Assembly (NCBI GenBank): GCA_001513395.1
Contig: LFTP01000008.1
Span: 1 to 14,210, forward strand
Length of the DNA stretch: 14,210 nucleotides
Source: Clostridia bacterium DTU080
GTDB lineage: Bacteria; Bacillota; Limnochordia; DTU080
Direction: 5' to 3'
The notes under the pieces are model-generated. The model was not told the origin of the DNA, made no database searches, and saw only the letters and a list, made by a program, of their open reading frames with translations. Of this stretch, positions 1-7,438 are shown in pieces. Position 1 is the stretch's first letter; every line of letters starts with the position of its first letter. Made by a program: the position numbers and the translations under genes.

Positions 1-2313
1 CAGAACCGGTCCGTTACCTAACACATCCGTGCGGTACTCATACTCAGTGCGATAAGAGGCATGTTCATCTCCGAAGGAAATACCCAGTGCGTAAGCATGT
101 CGTCCCAATGCGTCAGTCCCTGATGTTGAACCGCCTGTGAGCCACTGACCTTCCAGACCGCCCCACACGGGAAGCCAATAGCGCGGAGCGAGACTCTCCG
201 AAGCCCGATAGGGCCGAATAGCGAAGTCTTGCGGGTCGATCGGCTCAGTTAGATCTTGCTTCCAGGCTTCGTGGTCCGAGTCTTCGAGATGGCTCTTTGG
301 CACATACGACCACGCAGCGGCATCGTCGGACGGCAAGCGAATCACCCAATCAGTGAAATCGAATTCTATGGGAGCAACAACTTCCGGTTCATCGGGTGCC
401 TGCGGCGGCGGACATAACAGCCATTCTTGCGGGATTAAAGGCAAGATCGCCATCTGGTATCCGTCCGCACAATAGGCAGAGACAAGCAGATTGGCACCAT
501 CCGGCGAGACAGAGGGAGCAAAAAACCCGTAGAGAGCGCGGGTAGCCTGATACTGATTGCCGTCGAGGAAATCATAGACGTGTATGTTATAGATCCCGGA
601 AAGATCAGAGGCGAAAAACAGGTAGCGCCCGTCAGGTGACCAGGATGGATCCAGCTTGACCGCCGCATCATGTGTCAACCTCAGGGGTGCCGCAGCTGGT
701 ACAGGAGTGGCTTGAAACGTCAGCGGCAGCAAGAAAAGATCAATATCACCGGAGTGAGTGCGTCCGACAAAGGCCAGATTCTCCCCGTCAGGAGACCAGG
801 CCACGGAGAACACCTGAGTCGGTTGTCCATCGTCATATTGATCATTCTCCGGACTCCACAGCACAAGGGGAGTCTTGCTTGTGAGAGAGGTTAACAGAAT
901 CCGGGATTTGTTCTCGCAACGGGAGATAAAAGCGATCCATTCTCCGTCCGGCGACACCGTAGGAGCGTATGCTCGGTAGCCTTGCGTCACTCTCTCTTCT
1001 TTGCCGGACCGCAAGTGATAGATATAAAGATCGCTAATCAGACTCCCTTGGTGATAGTCCATTTTGCCATAGACCACGGCCTGCCCATCGGGAGTCCATG
1101 AAAAACCACCCGAACGTGAGACCAGCCCATTCACTAACTTGCGTTCTTTACCGTCGTCGACCGCTTTACGCAGGCGCAACGACGGCAAGACGTTGCCTGC
1201 CGAACCGTAAACGATCATCTCGCCATCTGGGCTCCACACAGGCCATAGAACCATCTCTCCGGTAGCGGATATAGTTTCCACCGCGGTGAGGGAGCCTAAG
1301 GCGTCTCGCTGCTGTGAATAGCGTTCGAAAAGGTCTTTTTGCCAATCGGCCCACAAATCGTGGAAAGGAACCTGGAATATTTCTTTGATGACTCCATTGG
1401 CGCCCAGTGACTGCCGGCTGTGTAAGCGAAATATCTCGTTGACCGATTCTTCTCCGTAGGTACGAGCCAGATAATCAATAAACGAATAGCCGTAAAGGTA
1501 GACTGCCGGCCCTGGATTCCATTCGCTCAGCCGGTAGTTGCCTATGACTTGGTCCCACGGCGGGATGCGATTCTCCAAAACCGCCGCCCGGAGGAACATG
1601 TCATAGAAGGCACCGTCTCCCCTGCCATTGCCTAACAATCCTTCGGCATAGACGGCATACCCCTCGAGGATGGCGTGGCCAAGAAGACTGTTGGGTGTTC
1701 CCGCCCACGGCACTTTTCCGAAAAGCTTGCGGGCTCGGGCGGCGCTTTCCGAGTGCATGTCGAGTTGGAGAATATGAACGTATTCATGCAATAACAGTTG
1801 CTCAAACCAGTCAGGATGAGTCGGAGTCAATCCGCTATCATAGGAGATGGTGTCCGGCATTGCGGGATAGACCGTGATGTGGTTATACGGTGTAACACGG
1901 GCGAAAGCATTTGCCGCATCCGCGACATCGGCAATGACCACGTGAGTCTTCTCTTCCGGCAGGTACTGCATTTTCGGCACCAGATGCCGGTGAGCGTTTT
2001 CCGCTGCTACGGCAACTCGACGGGCAATCTCCTCTTGACCGGAAGGAAAGTGAATCAGAAAGTGTGGACTCTCCAAAGTGAGCCAGCCGCGGGCGGGCAA
2101 AGGCGCCGCCGGCACAGCCGATTCCAGTGTCGGTCCATTTGCCATCGCCGTCAAAGTCAAACACCAGAAGAAAGAGACCAGCGCTACGAAGCATAACGCA
2201 TACACATGTCGGTAAGGACGACAACCAGGATGCGCATGAGGGTGCTCGCAAGTCCGTCCGACCTCTAAGTCGACTCTCTTTCTCTCTGAACTCATGTTAG
2301 GCACCAGGTTCAT
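1..2313 (-). CDS. Secreted gluzincin-type peptidase with PD40 propeller and beta-barrel-like C-terminus (3' partial)
   Basis: This reading frame is open from its start to the left edge (771 codons, no stop). Seen: a basic N-terminus, a hydrophobic segment around residues 38-52 ending in AMANG (likely signal peptide), a zinc motif HEYVH at 176-180, and E217 in LEGYAVYAEG, a plausible third ligand of a peptidase-MA-type domain. At about 355-615 there are six PD40/TolB-like repeats with the signature (W/V)(S/T)PDG. From about residue 700 the sequence (YWLPVWGG, then TDALGRHAYALGISF and alternating strands with Tyr) resembles the opening of surface-antigen/BamA-like barrels. The ATG at 2313 was chosen because GAGGTGGG lies about 8 bases upstream; ATG 2319 and ATG 2295 are alternatives. 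It begins 29 bases after the dehydrogenase stop, so it is probably in the same operon. Peptidase-propeller is well supported; the barrel is inferred because its bulk is outside the window. The substrate is unknown. Confidence 0.85.
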   Translation of the reverse strand, partial: MNLVPNMSSERKRVDLEVGRTCEHPHAHPGCRPYRHVYALCFVALVSFFWCLTLTAMANGPTLESAVPAAPLPARGWLTLESPHFLIHFPSGQEEIARRVAVAAENAHRHLVPKMQYLPEEKTHVVIADVADAANAFARVTPYNHITVYPAMPDTISYDSGLTPTHPDWFEQLLLHEYVHILQLDMHSESAARARKLFGKVPWAGTPNSLLGHAILEGYAVYAEGLLGNGRGDGAFYDMFLRAAVLENRIPPWDQVIGNYRLSEWNPGPAVYLYGYSFIDYLARTYGEESVNEIFRLHSRQSLGANGVIKEIFQVPFHDLWADWQKDLFERYSQQRDALGSLTAVETISATGEMVLWPVWSPDGEMIVYGSAGNVLPSLRLRKAVDDGKERKLVNGLVSRSGGFSWTPDGQAVVYGKMDYHQGSLISDLYIYHLRSGKEERVTQGYRAYAPTVSPDGEWIAFISRCENKSRILLTSLTSKTPLVLWSPENDQYDDGQPTQVFSVAWSPDGENLAFVGRTHSGDIDLFLLPLTFQATPVPAAAPLRLTHDAAVKLDPSWSPDGRYLFFASDLSGIYNIHVYDFLDGNQYQATRALYGFFAPSVSPDGANLLVSAYCADGYQMAILPLIPQEWLLCPPPQAPDEPEVVAPIEFDFTDWVIRLPSDDAAAWSYVPKSHLEDSDHEAWKQDLTEPIDPQDFAIRPYRASESLAPRYWLPVWGGLEGQWLTGGSTSGTDALGRHAYALGISFGDEHASYRTEYEYRTDVLGNGPVL

Positions 2314-2342
2314 CACCATCGGCCCACCTCTCATCACGGCGG

Positions 2343-3491
2343 TCACAAGAGCCCAGCCAATACAGACTCCGCATCAGACTGGCTCACTGACCGCGGATTG
2401 GCTCGGGTAGAACCGGAAGGCAACGCAGCCGCAGCCAACTCTGTGATATGCTCAGGGATCATACCTGCATCTCGCAGATTGGCGGGGATGCCCATCTTTT
2501 CGTTTAGTTGCTCTATGAAATCAATCAAAGACTCAGCGGCGCGCGGATCGCCCTCATCGGTTAACCCAATGGCCGCGGCCAATTCTGCGTAACCCTGTCG
2601 GGCAACTTCCAGATTGAACCGCATTACATGAGGAAGCAAGATAGCGCATGCTCTGCCGTGAGGGATTCCGTAGCGAATCCCCACCGGATGAGCAAGACCG
2701 TGCACCAACCCCAGTCTGGCATTGGTCAAGGCCAAACCGGCCAAAAAGCTGCCCACTGCTGTATCGCGACGTGCCGTCAGGTCTTGTCCGTTGTGATAGG
2801 CAGTGATTAGGCTTTCGCTCAACAGGCGGGTTGCCTCCCGCGATAAGGCCTGTGTCACCGGGGTGGCTCCAACAGAGACATGAGATTCTATGGCTTGAGT
2901 CAAGGCATCCATGCCGGAAGCGGCCGTAACATGCGGAGGGGCCGTTACATAGAGCTTGGGATCGATGAGTACCGCCTGGGCATACCATCGATCGCAACGC
3001 ATGCTCTGTTTAAGGCCTCTGTCAGGATCACTGAGCACGCTGACGTGAGTGGCCTCCGAGCCGGTACCGGCAGTGGTCGGCACAGCAATCCAGGGCAAAG
3101 CCTGCACATCGCGGGGACTCTGATACAAAGCTTCTTCTACAACCGATCCGGGGTCTCCCGTGTGGTAATACAATCCCGCAATACATTTGCCCATGTCTAA
3201 GACACTGCCGCCGCCAATGGCTATCACCGATGAACAGGAAGCCGCACGGGCCTCGACCAGCCCTCGCGCACATTCAGCCAGTGTGGGTTCTCCGGGAGGC
3301 CCCTGGATAATCACCGAGGCAACGCCCGCTTCTTGTAGATTCTTTCGCACCCGGTCAGCAATGCCATCGGCGATGGCATGACGTCCAACTACCAATGCGG
3401 CGACTGGGCCCAGCGGACAGGCCAGTCTATCAAGCGTGTCCAGGGCATCTTCACCGACCTGCAGTTTTGGGATAAACGAATGGAACCACAC
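2343..3491 (-). CDS. Iron-containing alcohol dehydrogenase family protein
   Basis: This 382-residue protein has the full length of group III (Fe-dependent) alcohol dehydrogenases, which reduce aldehydes or ketones with NAD(P)H. Seen: the nucleotide-binding GGGS at 93-96 (IGGGSVLDMGK), the PTTAGTGSEAT segment at 138-148, and the metal site region. By alignment to FucO-type enzymes the four ligands would be D195, position 199, H264 and H278. D195, H264 and H278 are present but position 199 is Gln instead of His (GMDALTQAIE), as I recall for a sizeable subgroup of the family. The start is GTG, supported by GGGAGGGG at 3499-3506 with a 7-base spacer. It lies 33 bases after the MscS-type gene and 29 bases before the peptidase gene, on the same strand. 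The physiological substrate cannot be told from sequence. Family assignment is near certain. Confidence 0.95.
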   Translation of the reverse strand: MWFHSFIPKLQVGEDALDTLDRLACPLGPVAALVVGRHAIADGIADRVRKNLQEAGVASVIIQGPPGEPTLAECARGLVEARAASCSSVIAIGGGSVLDMGKCIAGLYYHTGDPGSVVEEALYQSPRDVQALPWIAVPTTAGTGSEATHVSVLSDPDRGLKQSMRCDRWYAQAVLIDPKLYVTAPPHVTAASGMDALTQAIESHVSVGATPVTQALSREATRLLSESLITAYHNGQDLTARRDTAVGSFLAGLALTNARLGLVHGLAHPVGIRYGIPHGRACAILLPHVMRFNLEVARQGYAELAAAIGLTDEGDPRAAESLIDFIEQLNEKMGIPANLRDAGMIPEHITELAAAALPSGSTRANPRSVSQSDAESVLAGLL

Positions 3492-3524
3492 GATGCAACC
3501 CCTCCCGCTTCGGCGGCTTGACTT

Positions 3525-4103
3525 CTATGCTGTTTCCTCACGGGTGTTGGAAGGTTTCTCTGCTTTCTCACGGGTCTTGGAAGGTCTCTGTTCAATGATC
3601 GTATAGGTGGCGGCGTCAATATTGCGGTTAGGTATGGCATGAATCATGCCATCTTTGTCTCGGATCTTTGTCTTACGCATGGACAGACGGATGATCTCAC
3701 CTTCCACACCCGCCGTGCGCACTCTGGCCCCGATGCCGAAATCGTCATCTGACAACAGATAGATGCCCGCCAACAAATCCTGCGAGACTGAGTTCAGTCC
3801 GGTGGCCAAGGCCATGGCAACCAGAGCCACTGAACCGCCCAGAGCCAACGAGACCTGAGTCAGCCCTAGAGCATTGAGTGTTGCCGATATTCCGATGACC
3901 CAGCCGACAAAGCTGACGCTCGAAGAGATCAATGATTTGGCAGTTGTCTCCAAATGAGCTAAGCTTGCCGCCGCGGCAAGGACACGTTTCATTAATCTGA
4001 TCAGAATATAGGTAGCAATAAGGGTGATAATAGCTCCCGGGATTCGTACAACATAGCTGACTGTCTGTTGCAGCAGTTCGTTGGTCCAACTCAGATTTGT
4101 CAT
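3525..4103 (-). CDS. Short MscS-type mechanosensitive channel protein
   Basis: This encodes about 192 residues of a small-conductance mechanosensitive channel-like membrane protein, which would open under membrane tension to release solutes. Seen: an N-terminal hydrophobic segment (about 18-40), a second around 60-85, then the pore-like glycine/alanine-rich helix (LGGSVALVAMALATGLNS) leading into the MscS beta domain (FGIGARVRTAGVEGEIIRLS, then the segment ending in IPNRNID). Typical MscS is about 280 residues; the C-terminal alpha-beta cage domain is missing here. The last 20 residues are a charged tandem repeat (RPSKTREKAE / KPSNTREETA). The ATG at 4103 is preferred over an upstream in-frame TTG at 4124 because GGAGG at 4111-4115 sits 7 bases before it. 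It lies between a small membrane protein gene and the dehydrogenase gene on the same strand. Confidence 0.9.
   Translation of the reverse strand: MTNLSWTNELLQQTVSYVVRIPGAIITLIATYILIRLMKRVLAAAASLAHLETTAKSLISSSVSFVGWVIGISATLNALGLTQVSLALGGSVALVAMALATGLNSVSQDLLAGIYLLSDDDFGIGARVRTAGVEGEIIRLSMRKTKIRDKDGMIHAIPNRNIDAATYTIIEQRPSKTREKAEKPSNTREETA
3533..3590 (-). repeat. Imperfect tandem repeat, about 30-base unit, in the C-terminus of the MscS-type gene
   Basis: Two adjacent copies share the core CTCACGGG followed by TTGGAAGG on the plus strand. They encode the in-frame decapeptides RPSKTREKAE and KPSNTREETA. Because the period is a multiple of three, copy number change would lengthen or shorten the charged tail without breaking the frame. 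Confidence 0.75.
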
Positions 4104-4148
4104 CTGTAATCCTCCAGCAGCCAAGAGACTCTCGTGATTGCCTACAGT

Positions 4149-4349
4149 TTAAAACAGGTGGCGAAACATATTGAGATCGCCATATTTATGCAAGAGAAGT
4201 CGCCTTTCGATTCTTTTTATCCAGTTCAGACGTATCGCATACGCAAAAGCCGTTGGAGAGACGGCCAACAGCAAACCCAATATCGGCGCAAGCATAGCAA
4301 GACCGATCCAAAGAGCCACCGTCTTTCTATGCTGTGATCCTACGATCAT
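4149..4349 (-). CDS. Small one-helix membrane protein, function unknown
   Basis: I do not recognise this 66-residue product. Seen: a short polar N-terminus (MIVGSQHRKT), one hydrophobic stretch at about 11-34 (rich in Leu, Ala and Ile, with Gly and Pro), then a strongly basic segment (RLNWIKRIERRLLLHK) and an unusual end, NMFRHLF. The charge pattern suggests the C-terminal part is cytoplasmic. The ATG at 4349 was chosen because GAGGTG sits 9 bases upstream; the frame is open further upstream to 4442, but those residues run through a GC-rich hairpin and look non-coding. Gaps are 98 bases to the upstream TIM-barrel gene and 45 bases to the downstream MscS-type gene, so it may be co-transcribed with the channel. 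A regulatory or partner role to the channel is only a guess. Confidence 0.55.
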   Translation of the reverse strand: MIVGSQHRKTVALWIGLAMLAPILGLLLAVSPTAFAYAIRLNWIKRIERRLLLHKYGDLNMFRHLF

Positions 4350-4394
4350 AGCTGTTAACACCTCAAGCGAACACGGGCATGCCTTGTGTCGCTG

Positions 4395-4426
4395 GGCAGC
4401 CCGGGCCGCAAGACATCCGGGCTGCC
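4395..4426. other. GC-rich perfect 10-bp hairpin between genes
   Basis: GGCAGCCCGG at 4395-4404 is the exact reverse complement of CCGGGCTGCC at 4417-4426, with a 12-base loop. It lies in the 98-base gap between the TIM-barrel gene and the small membrane protein gene. Neither strand has a T-run after it, so it is not a standard intrinsic terminator. It could stabilise the upstream mRNA, pause transcription, or mark an RNA processing site. Confidence 0.6.
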
Positions 4427-4447
4427 GCGCAAAACACTTCAAAGAGG

Positions 4448-5215
4448 TCAGCTAAGTCCCATCGCCTTCAGGTTGCGCAAGCTGATGGCCAGGCTCTCGA
4501 AGGGATCGCGTTGACAGATATCCTGCTCAACGATATACCACTCGACGCCGGCCTCGGCCGCCGCTGAAAGTATACGCGGCCAATTGAGATTGCCTTCACC
4601 GACTTCCGCCATGACCTGTTGACGGTTGATAATCCCCATGTCTTTCAGGTGCAGAAGCTTGATGCGACCTTTCAGGTCGAGAATCCACTGCGCGGGATCC
4701 CCTCCCCCGTGCTGGATCCAATAGGTGTCGATTTCCCCCAAGAAGTATTCCGGATCGCTCTCTTCGTAGAGGATGGATAAAGCCGTCTTACCGTCGAATT
4801 TTTCCAGCTCAAAACTGTGATTGTGGTAACTCCATGTAAAACCGTGGGCGGCGAGTTTTTTGGCTACCTCCGAGGCCTCCTTGGCAAACTCCGCATAGCC
4901 GGCCGCTCCTTTTTCTCTATATGAGACAGGCAATCCGCCTATGGCCAAATTGCGGCACCTGAGTATGCGATGCTCTTCCATAACCTCATCCATGTTGTCT
5001 CGCATGCGTTCATAACTGGTGTGTGTGGCACAAACCTCCAAGTCCGCGTCGTCGAGTAGCTTACGCAGCTCCTCAGGAGCGATAGGGCCATGACCGGAGA
5101 GCTGAACCGCTTCCCAACCTATCTCACGAATCTTTTTCAGGGAAACCGCCATATCTTCAGGCGTCTTCATGAATTGCCTGATCGTATAGAGCTGTGCCGC
5201 CAATTTGGTTGCCAT
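4448..5215 (-). CDS. Sugar-phosphate isomerase/epimerase-type TIM barrel (xylose isomerase-like)
   Basis: This 255-residue protein belongs to the AP endonuclease 2/xylose isomerase-like TIM-barrel superfamily. Members isomerise, epimerise or dehydrate sugars and inositols using a divalent metal. Seen: AAQLYTIRQF at the first strand, CATHTSYER around 62-70, YHNHSFELE at 130-138, GEIDTYWIQHGG at 160-171, LLHLKDMG at 187-194, GEGNLNW at 206-212 and IVEQD at 228-232. Residues such as D163, H189 and E230 sit where metal ligands usually lie. The ATG at 5215 was chosen because GGAGG lies 7 bases upstream; an ATG at 5254 is in frame but has no such site. It follows typA by 98 bases on the same strand. 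Substrate is undetermined; the KDPG aldolase gene 7 kb away is compatible with sugar-acid catabolism but does not prove it. Confidence 0.9.
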   Translation of the reverse strand: MATKLAAQLYTIRQFMKTPEDMAVSLKKIREIGWEAVQLSGHGPIAPEELRKLLDDADLEVCATHTSYERMRDNMDEVMEEHRILRCRNLAIGGLPVSYREKGAAGYAEFAKEASEVAKKLAAHGFTWSYHNHSFELEKFDGKTALSILYEESDPEYFLGEIDTYWIQHGGGDPAQWILDLKGRIKLLHLKDMGIINRQQVMAEVGEGNLNWPRILSAAAEAGVEWYIVEQDICQRDPFESLAISLRNLKAMGLS

Positions 5216-5313
5216 GGAAACTCCTCCCTCTGCACGTTTTCTTTTCCTCATCATGTGGTATCATGCAAGGTATGCTTTAGGGACAGATCACAGATTTCCT
5301 GCCTAAGACACGA

Positions 5314-7131
5314 TCAGTGTGCGCGAGAACGTTTGGAACGCGGTAAGACGGCCTTTCGAAGGCGGAATGCTTTAGGTGTCACCTCAAGCCATTCGTCCTC
5401 ACTCAGGTAGGCCAAGGCTTGTTCCAAACTGAGGCGCCTTATGGGATTCAGCTTGGCGGCAATCTCTGCGGCGCTGGATCTGATGTTGGTCACGTGCCTT
5501 TTCTTACATACGTTGATGTCCAGATCTTGAGCTCGGGAATGCTCGCCGACGATCATGCCTTCATAGACCTTCTCTCCGGGACTCACGAAAAGAACACCGC
5601 GTTCTTGGGCATTCTCCAAGGCGTAGGCGGTCACCTCTCCGGTCTCCCAGGCTACCAGGCTGCCGTTCTGTCTGCCGGCGATGGCTCCTTTGAAAGGTCC
5701 GTAACCGTGGAAGGTGTGGTACATAATGCCGTGCCCGCGTGTGGCGGTCAACAATTCAGAGTTGAATCCGATAAGCCCTCTGGCCGGCACCACGAACTCA
5801 AACCTGGCATTGCCATTGGGAAGCTGGGATACGTCGATCAACTCTCCCTTGCGCGCCCCAAGAAGCTCCATGACCACTCCCAGACACTCCTGAGGCACTT
5901 CCACACTGAGATCTTCGAGGGGTTCACAGAGCTCTCCATCGATCTCGCGCATGATCACCTCGGGCTTGGAGACTGAGAACTCATACCCTTCTCGGCGCAT
6001 ATTCTCTATAAGAATCGAGATATGCAATTCTCCCCGACCTGAAACCCGGAACGCATCAGGGCTTTCCGTCTCCTCCACACGCAGTGCCGGATCAATTCGC
6101 GCTTGCCGAAAGAGCCGCTCTCTGAGTTGTCGGGACGTGAGGTATTGACCGTCCTTACCGGCGAACGGACTGTCGTTGACGCGGAAGATCACTGTCAGCG
6201 TCGGCTCATCAACGCGCAGAGGTGGCAAAAAGGCCGGATTTTCAGCCGAAGTGACCGTATCGCCGATGCGAATGTCATCGATACCGGTCAGGGCCACGAT
6301 TTCTCCGACATCCGCCTTCTTAACGGGAACTCGTCTCAGGTGTTCAAATGTGAACAAATTCGACAACTTAGTCGGGGTCGACTGTTGTCCGGGTCTTCCG
6401 ACCACTACCGGGTCGGAGACTGACAGCCGGCCGTTTAGCACCCGTCCTATGGCTATTCGCCCTACATAGTCGTCGTAGTCCAGCATAGCTACCTGTATCT
6501 GCAGAGGCAGATCGGCTCGTCCTGATGGGGGCGGAACCGTGTGAATCATGCAGTCAAGAAGAGGCAGAATATTGCCGGTGGCGGATGCTACGTGAGCCTG
6601 GGCGACAGACAGATCAGTATGGGCAATGCCCGCCCGGGCAGAACCGTATATGACCGGGAAATCCAACTGATCATCATCGGCTCCCAAAGCGATGAACAGA
6701 TCAAATACGGCATCAAGCACGCTTTCGGGTCGGGCGTCCGGACGGTCGATCTTGTTGATCATCAACACTATCCGTAAGCGCTGCTCCAAAGCATTTCTAA
6801 GCACGTAGCGCGTTTGAGGTTGCGGACCTTCTGCGGCATCGACCACCAACAAAGCGCCGTCCGCCATTCCCAAGACGCGCTGCACTTCGCCCCCGAAATC
6901 CACGTGCCCCGGGGTATCAACGATGTTCAACTTCACTCCGCGATAATGAGTCCCAGTGGTCTTGGCCAGTATGGTTATGCCACGCTCTCGTTCAAGGGCA
7001 TGGGAGTCGAGGATGCGAGAGCCTACCGTTTCGCCCGCGCGAAACGCCCCCGTTTGCTTGAGAATGGCATCAACCAGGGTGGTCTTTCCATGATCAACGT
7101 GAGCTATAATGGCGATGTTTCTTAGTTCCAT
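5314..7131 (-). CDS. typA: Ribosome-associated GTPase TypA/BipA
   Basis: This 605-residue translational GTPase is related to EF-G and LepA; family members bind the ribosome and act in ribosome assembly and stress or cold adaptation. Seen: the P-loop AHVDHGKT at 10-17, the switch I region LERERGITI at 46-54, DTPGH at 72-76 and NKID at 126-129, followed by the beta-barrel, EF-G-like domains (RGELHISILIENMRREGYEF) and the BipA-type C-terminus (GLIGFNSELLTATRGHGIMYHTFHGY). Length matches the family (about 600-615). The ATG at 7131 places the P-loop as in known members; the frame is open upstream but that part does not resemble the family. Unlike nearly every other gene here, no Shine-Dalgarno sequence precedes the start, and a promoter-like element ends 7 bases before it, so the mRNA may be leaderless. 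Confidence 0.97.
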   Translation of the reverse strand: MELRNIAIIAHVDHGKTTLVDAILKQTGAFRAGETVGSRILDSHALERERGITILAKTTGTHYRGVKLNIVDTPGHVDFGGEVQRVLGMADGALLVVDAAEGPQPQTRYVLRNALEQRLRIVLMINKIDRPDARPESVLDAVFDLFIALGADDDQLDFPVIYGSARAGIAHTDLSVAQAHVASATGNILPLLDCMIHTVPPPSGRADLPLQIQVAMLDYDDYVGRIAIGRVLNGRLSVSDPVVVGRPGQQSTPTKLSNLFTFEHLRRVPVKKADVGEIVALTGIDDIRIGDTVTSAENPAFLPPLRVDEPTLTVIFRVNDSPFAGKDGQYLTSRQLRERLFRQARIDPALRVEETESPDAFRVSGRGELHISILIENMRREGYEFSVSKPEVIMREIDGELCEPLEDLSVEVPQECLGVVMELLGARKGELIDVSQLPNGNARFEFVVPARGLIGFNSELLTATRGHGIMYHTFHGYGPFKGAIAGRQNGSLVAWETGEVTAYALENAQERGVLFVSPGEKVYEGMIVGEHSRAQDLDINVCKKRHVTNIRSSAAEIAAKLNPIRRLSLEQALAYLSEDEWLEVTPKAFRLRKAVLPRSKRSRAH

Positions 7132-7138
7132 GATTAAT

Positions 7139-7167
7139 AGGCTAGCAGTACGCGTACCGTCAGTCAA
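7139..7167 (-). promoter_or_regulatory. Candidate typA promoter with palindrome in the spacer
   Basis: On the minus strand TTGACT (7162-7167), a 17-base spacer and TGCTAGCCT give a good -35 and an extended but weak -10 (TAGCCT at 7139-7144). The -10 ends 7 bases before the typA ATG, so transcription would begin at or next to the start codon. The spacer holds the perfect palindrome GTACGCGTAC (7148-7157), a possible operator. Confidence 0.4.
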
Positions 7168-7240
7168 GAAAATCCGCTTGCCACTCCCGTTCAGCGTCGC
7201 TGACTGCTTTGACGTGCACGAGAAGTCGAACGGATCCGGT

Positions 7241-7438
7241 GTGAAGGAGATCCAACGGCTATTTAGGAAATATGTATCACGGGCGCTTGCCGAAAACCCG
7301 GGCTGTCTGATGGACGATGTTATCGGTTTCGGGATCAGCGGCGGAATGCATGCTGCCTCAAGCAATGGTTATATTATGAGAGGCTGCCAGCCGACATTTT
7401 TTGGAAAGGTGGAATATCTCTGCGACCTTCCGGTTTAA
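7241..7438 (+). CDS. Possible small ORF in the typA-LysM intergenic region (doubtful)
   Basis: The 288 bases between typA and the LysM protein contain no recognised gene. One plus-strand frame from GTG 7241 to TAA 7438 would give 65 residues of fairly ordinary composition (KEIQRLFRKYVSRALAEN, later GFGISGGMHAASSNGY and FFGKVEYLCDLPV). The frame is open upstream to 7109, inside typA antisense. No Shine-Dalgarno site precedes any possible start and I recognise no family. It overlaps the proposed start of the LysM gene by 19 bases. Equally likely to be chance. Confidence 0.18.
   Translation: MKEIQRLFRKYVSRALAENPGCLMDDVIGFGISGGMHAASSNGYIMRGCQPTFFGKVEYLCDLPV
7374..7379 (+). promoter_or_regulatory. 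Weak -10-like element upstream of the LysM gene
   Basis: TATTAT matches the -10 consensus at five of six positions and lies about 40 bases before the proposed start of the LysM protein gene. No convincing -35 hexamer is found 16-18 bases upstream, so an activator would be needed if it is used. Confidence 0.25.

Noticed and set aside
1883..2251. 122-codon minus-strand frame overlapping the start of the PD40 peptidase gene
   Set aside because: It is out of frame with the continuous 771-codon peptidase frame, which shows a signal peptide and the HEYVH motif.
4395..4426. GC-rich hairpin as an intrinsic terminator
   Set aside because: No T-rich tail on either strand; kept only as an unexplained hairpin.
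7132..7365. N-terminal extension of typA by 78 codons
   Set aside because: Known TypA proteins start a few residues before the P-loop, exactly at ATG 7131; the extension has no resemblance to the family and runs through the promoter region.
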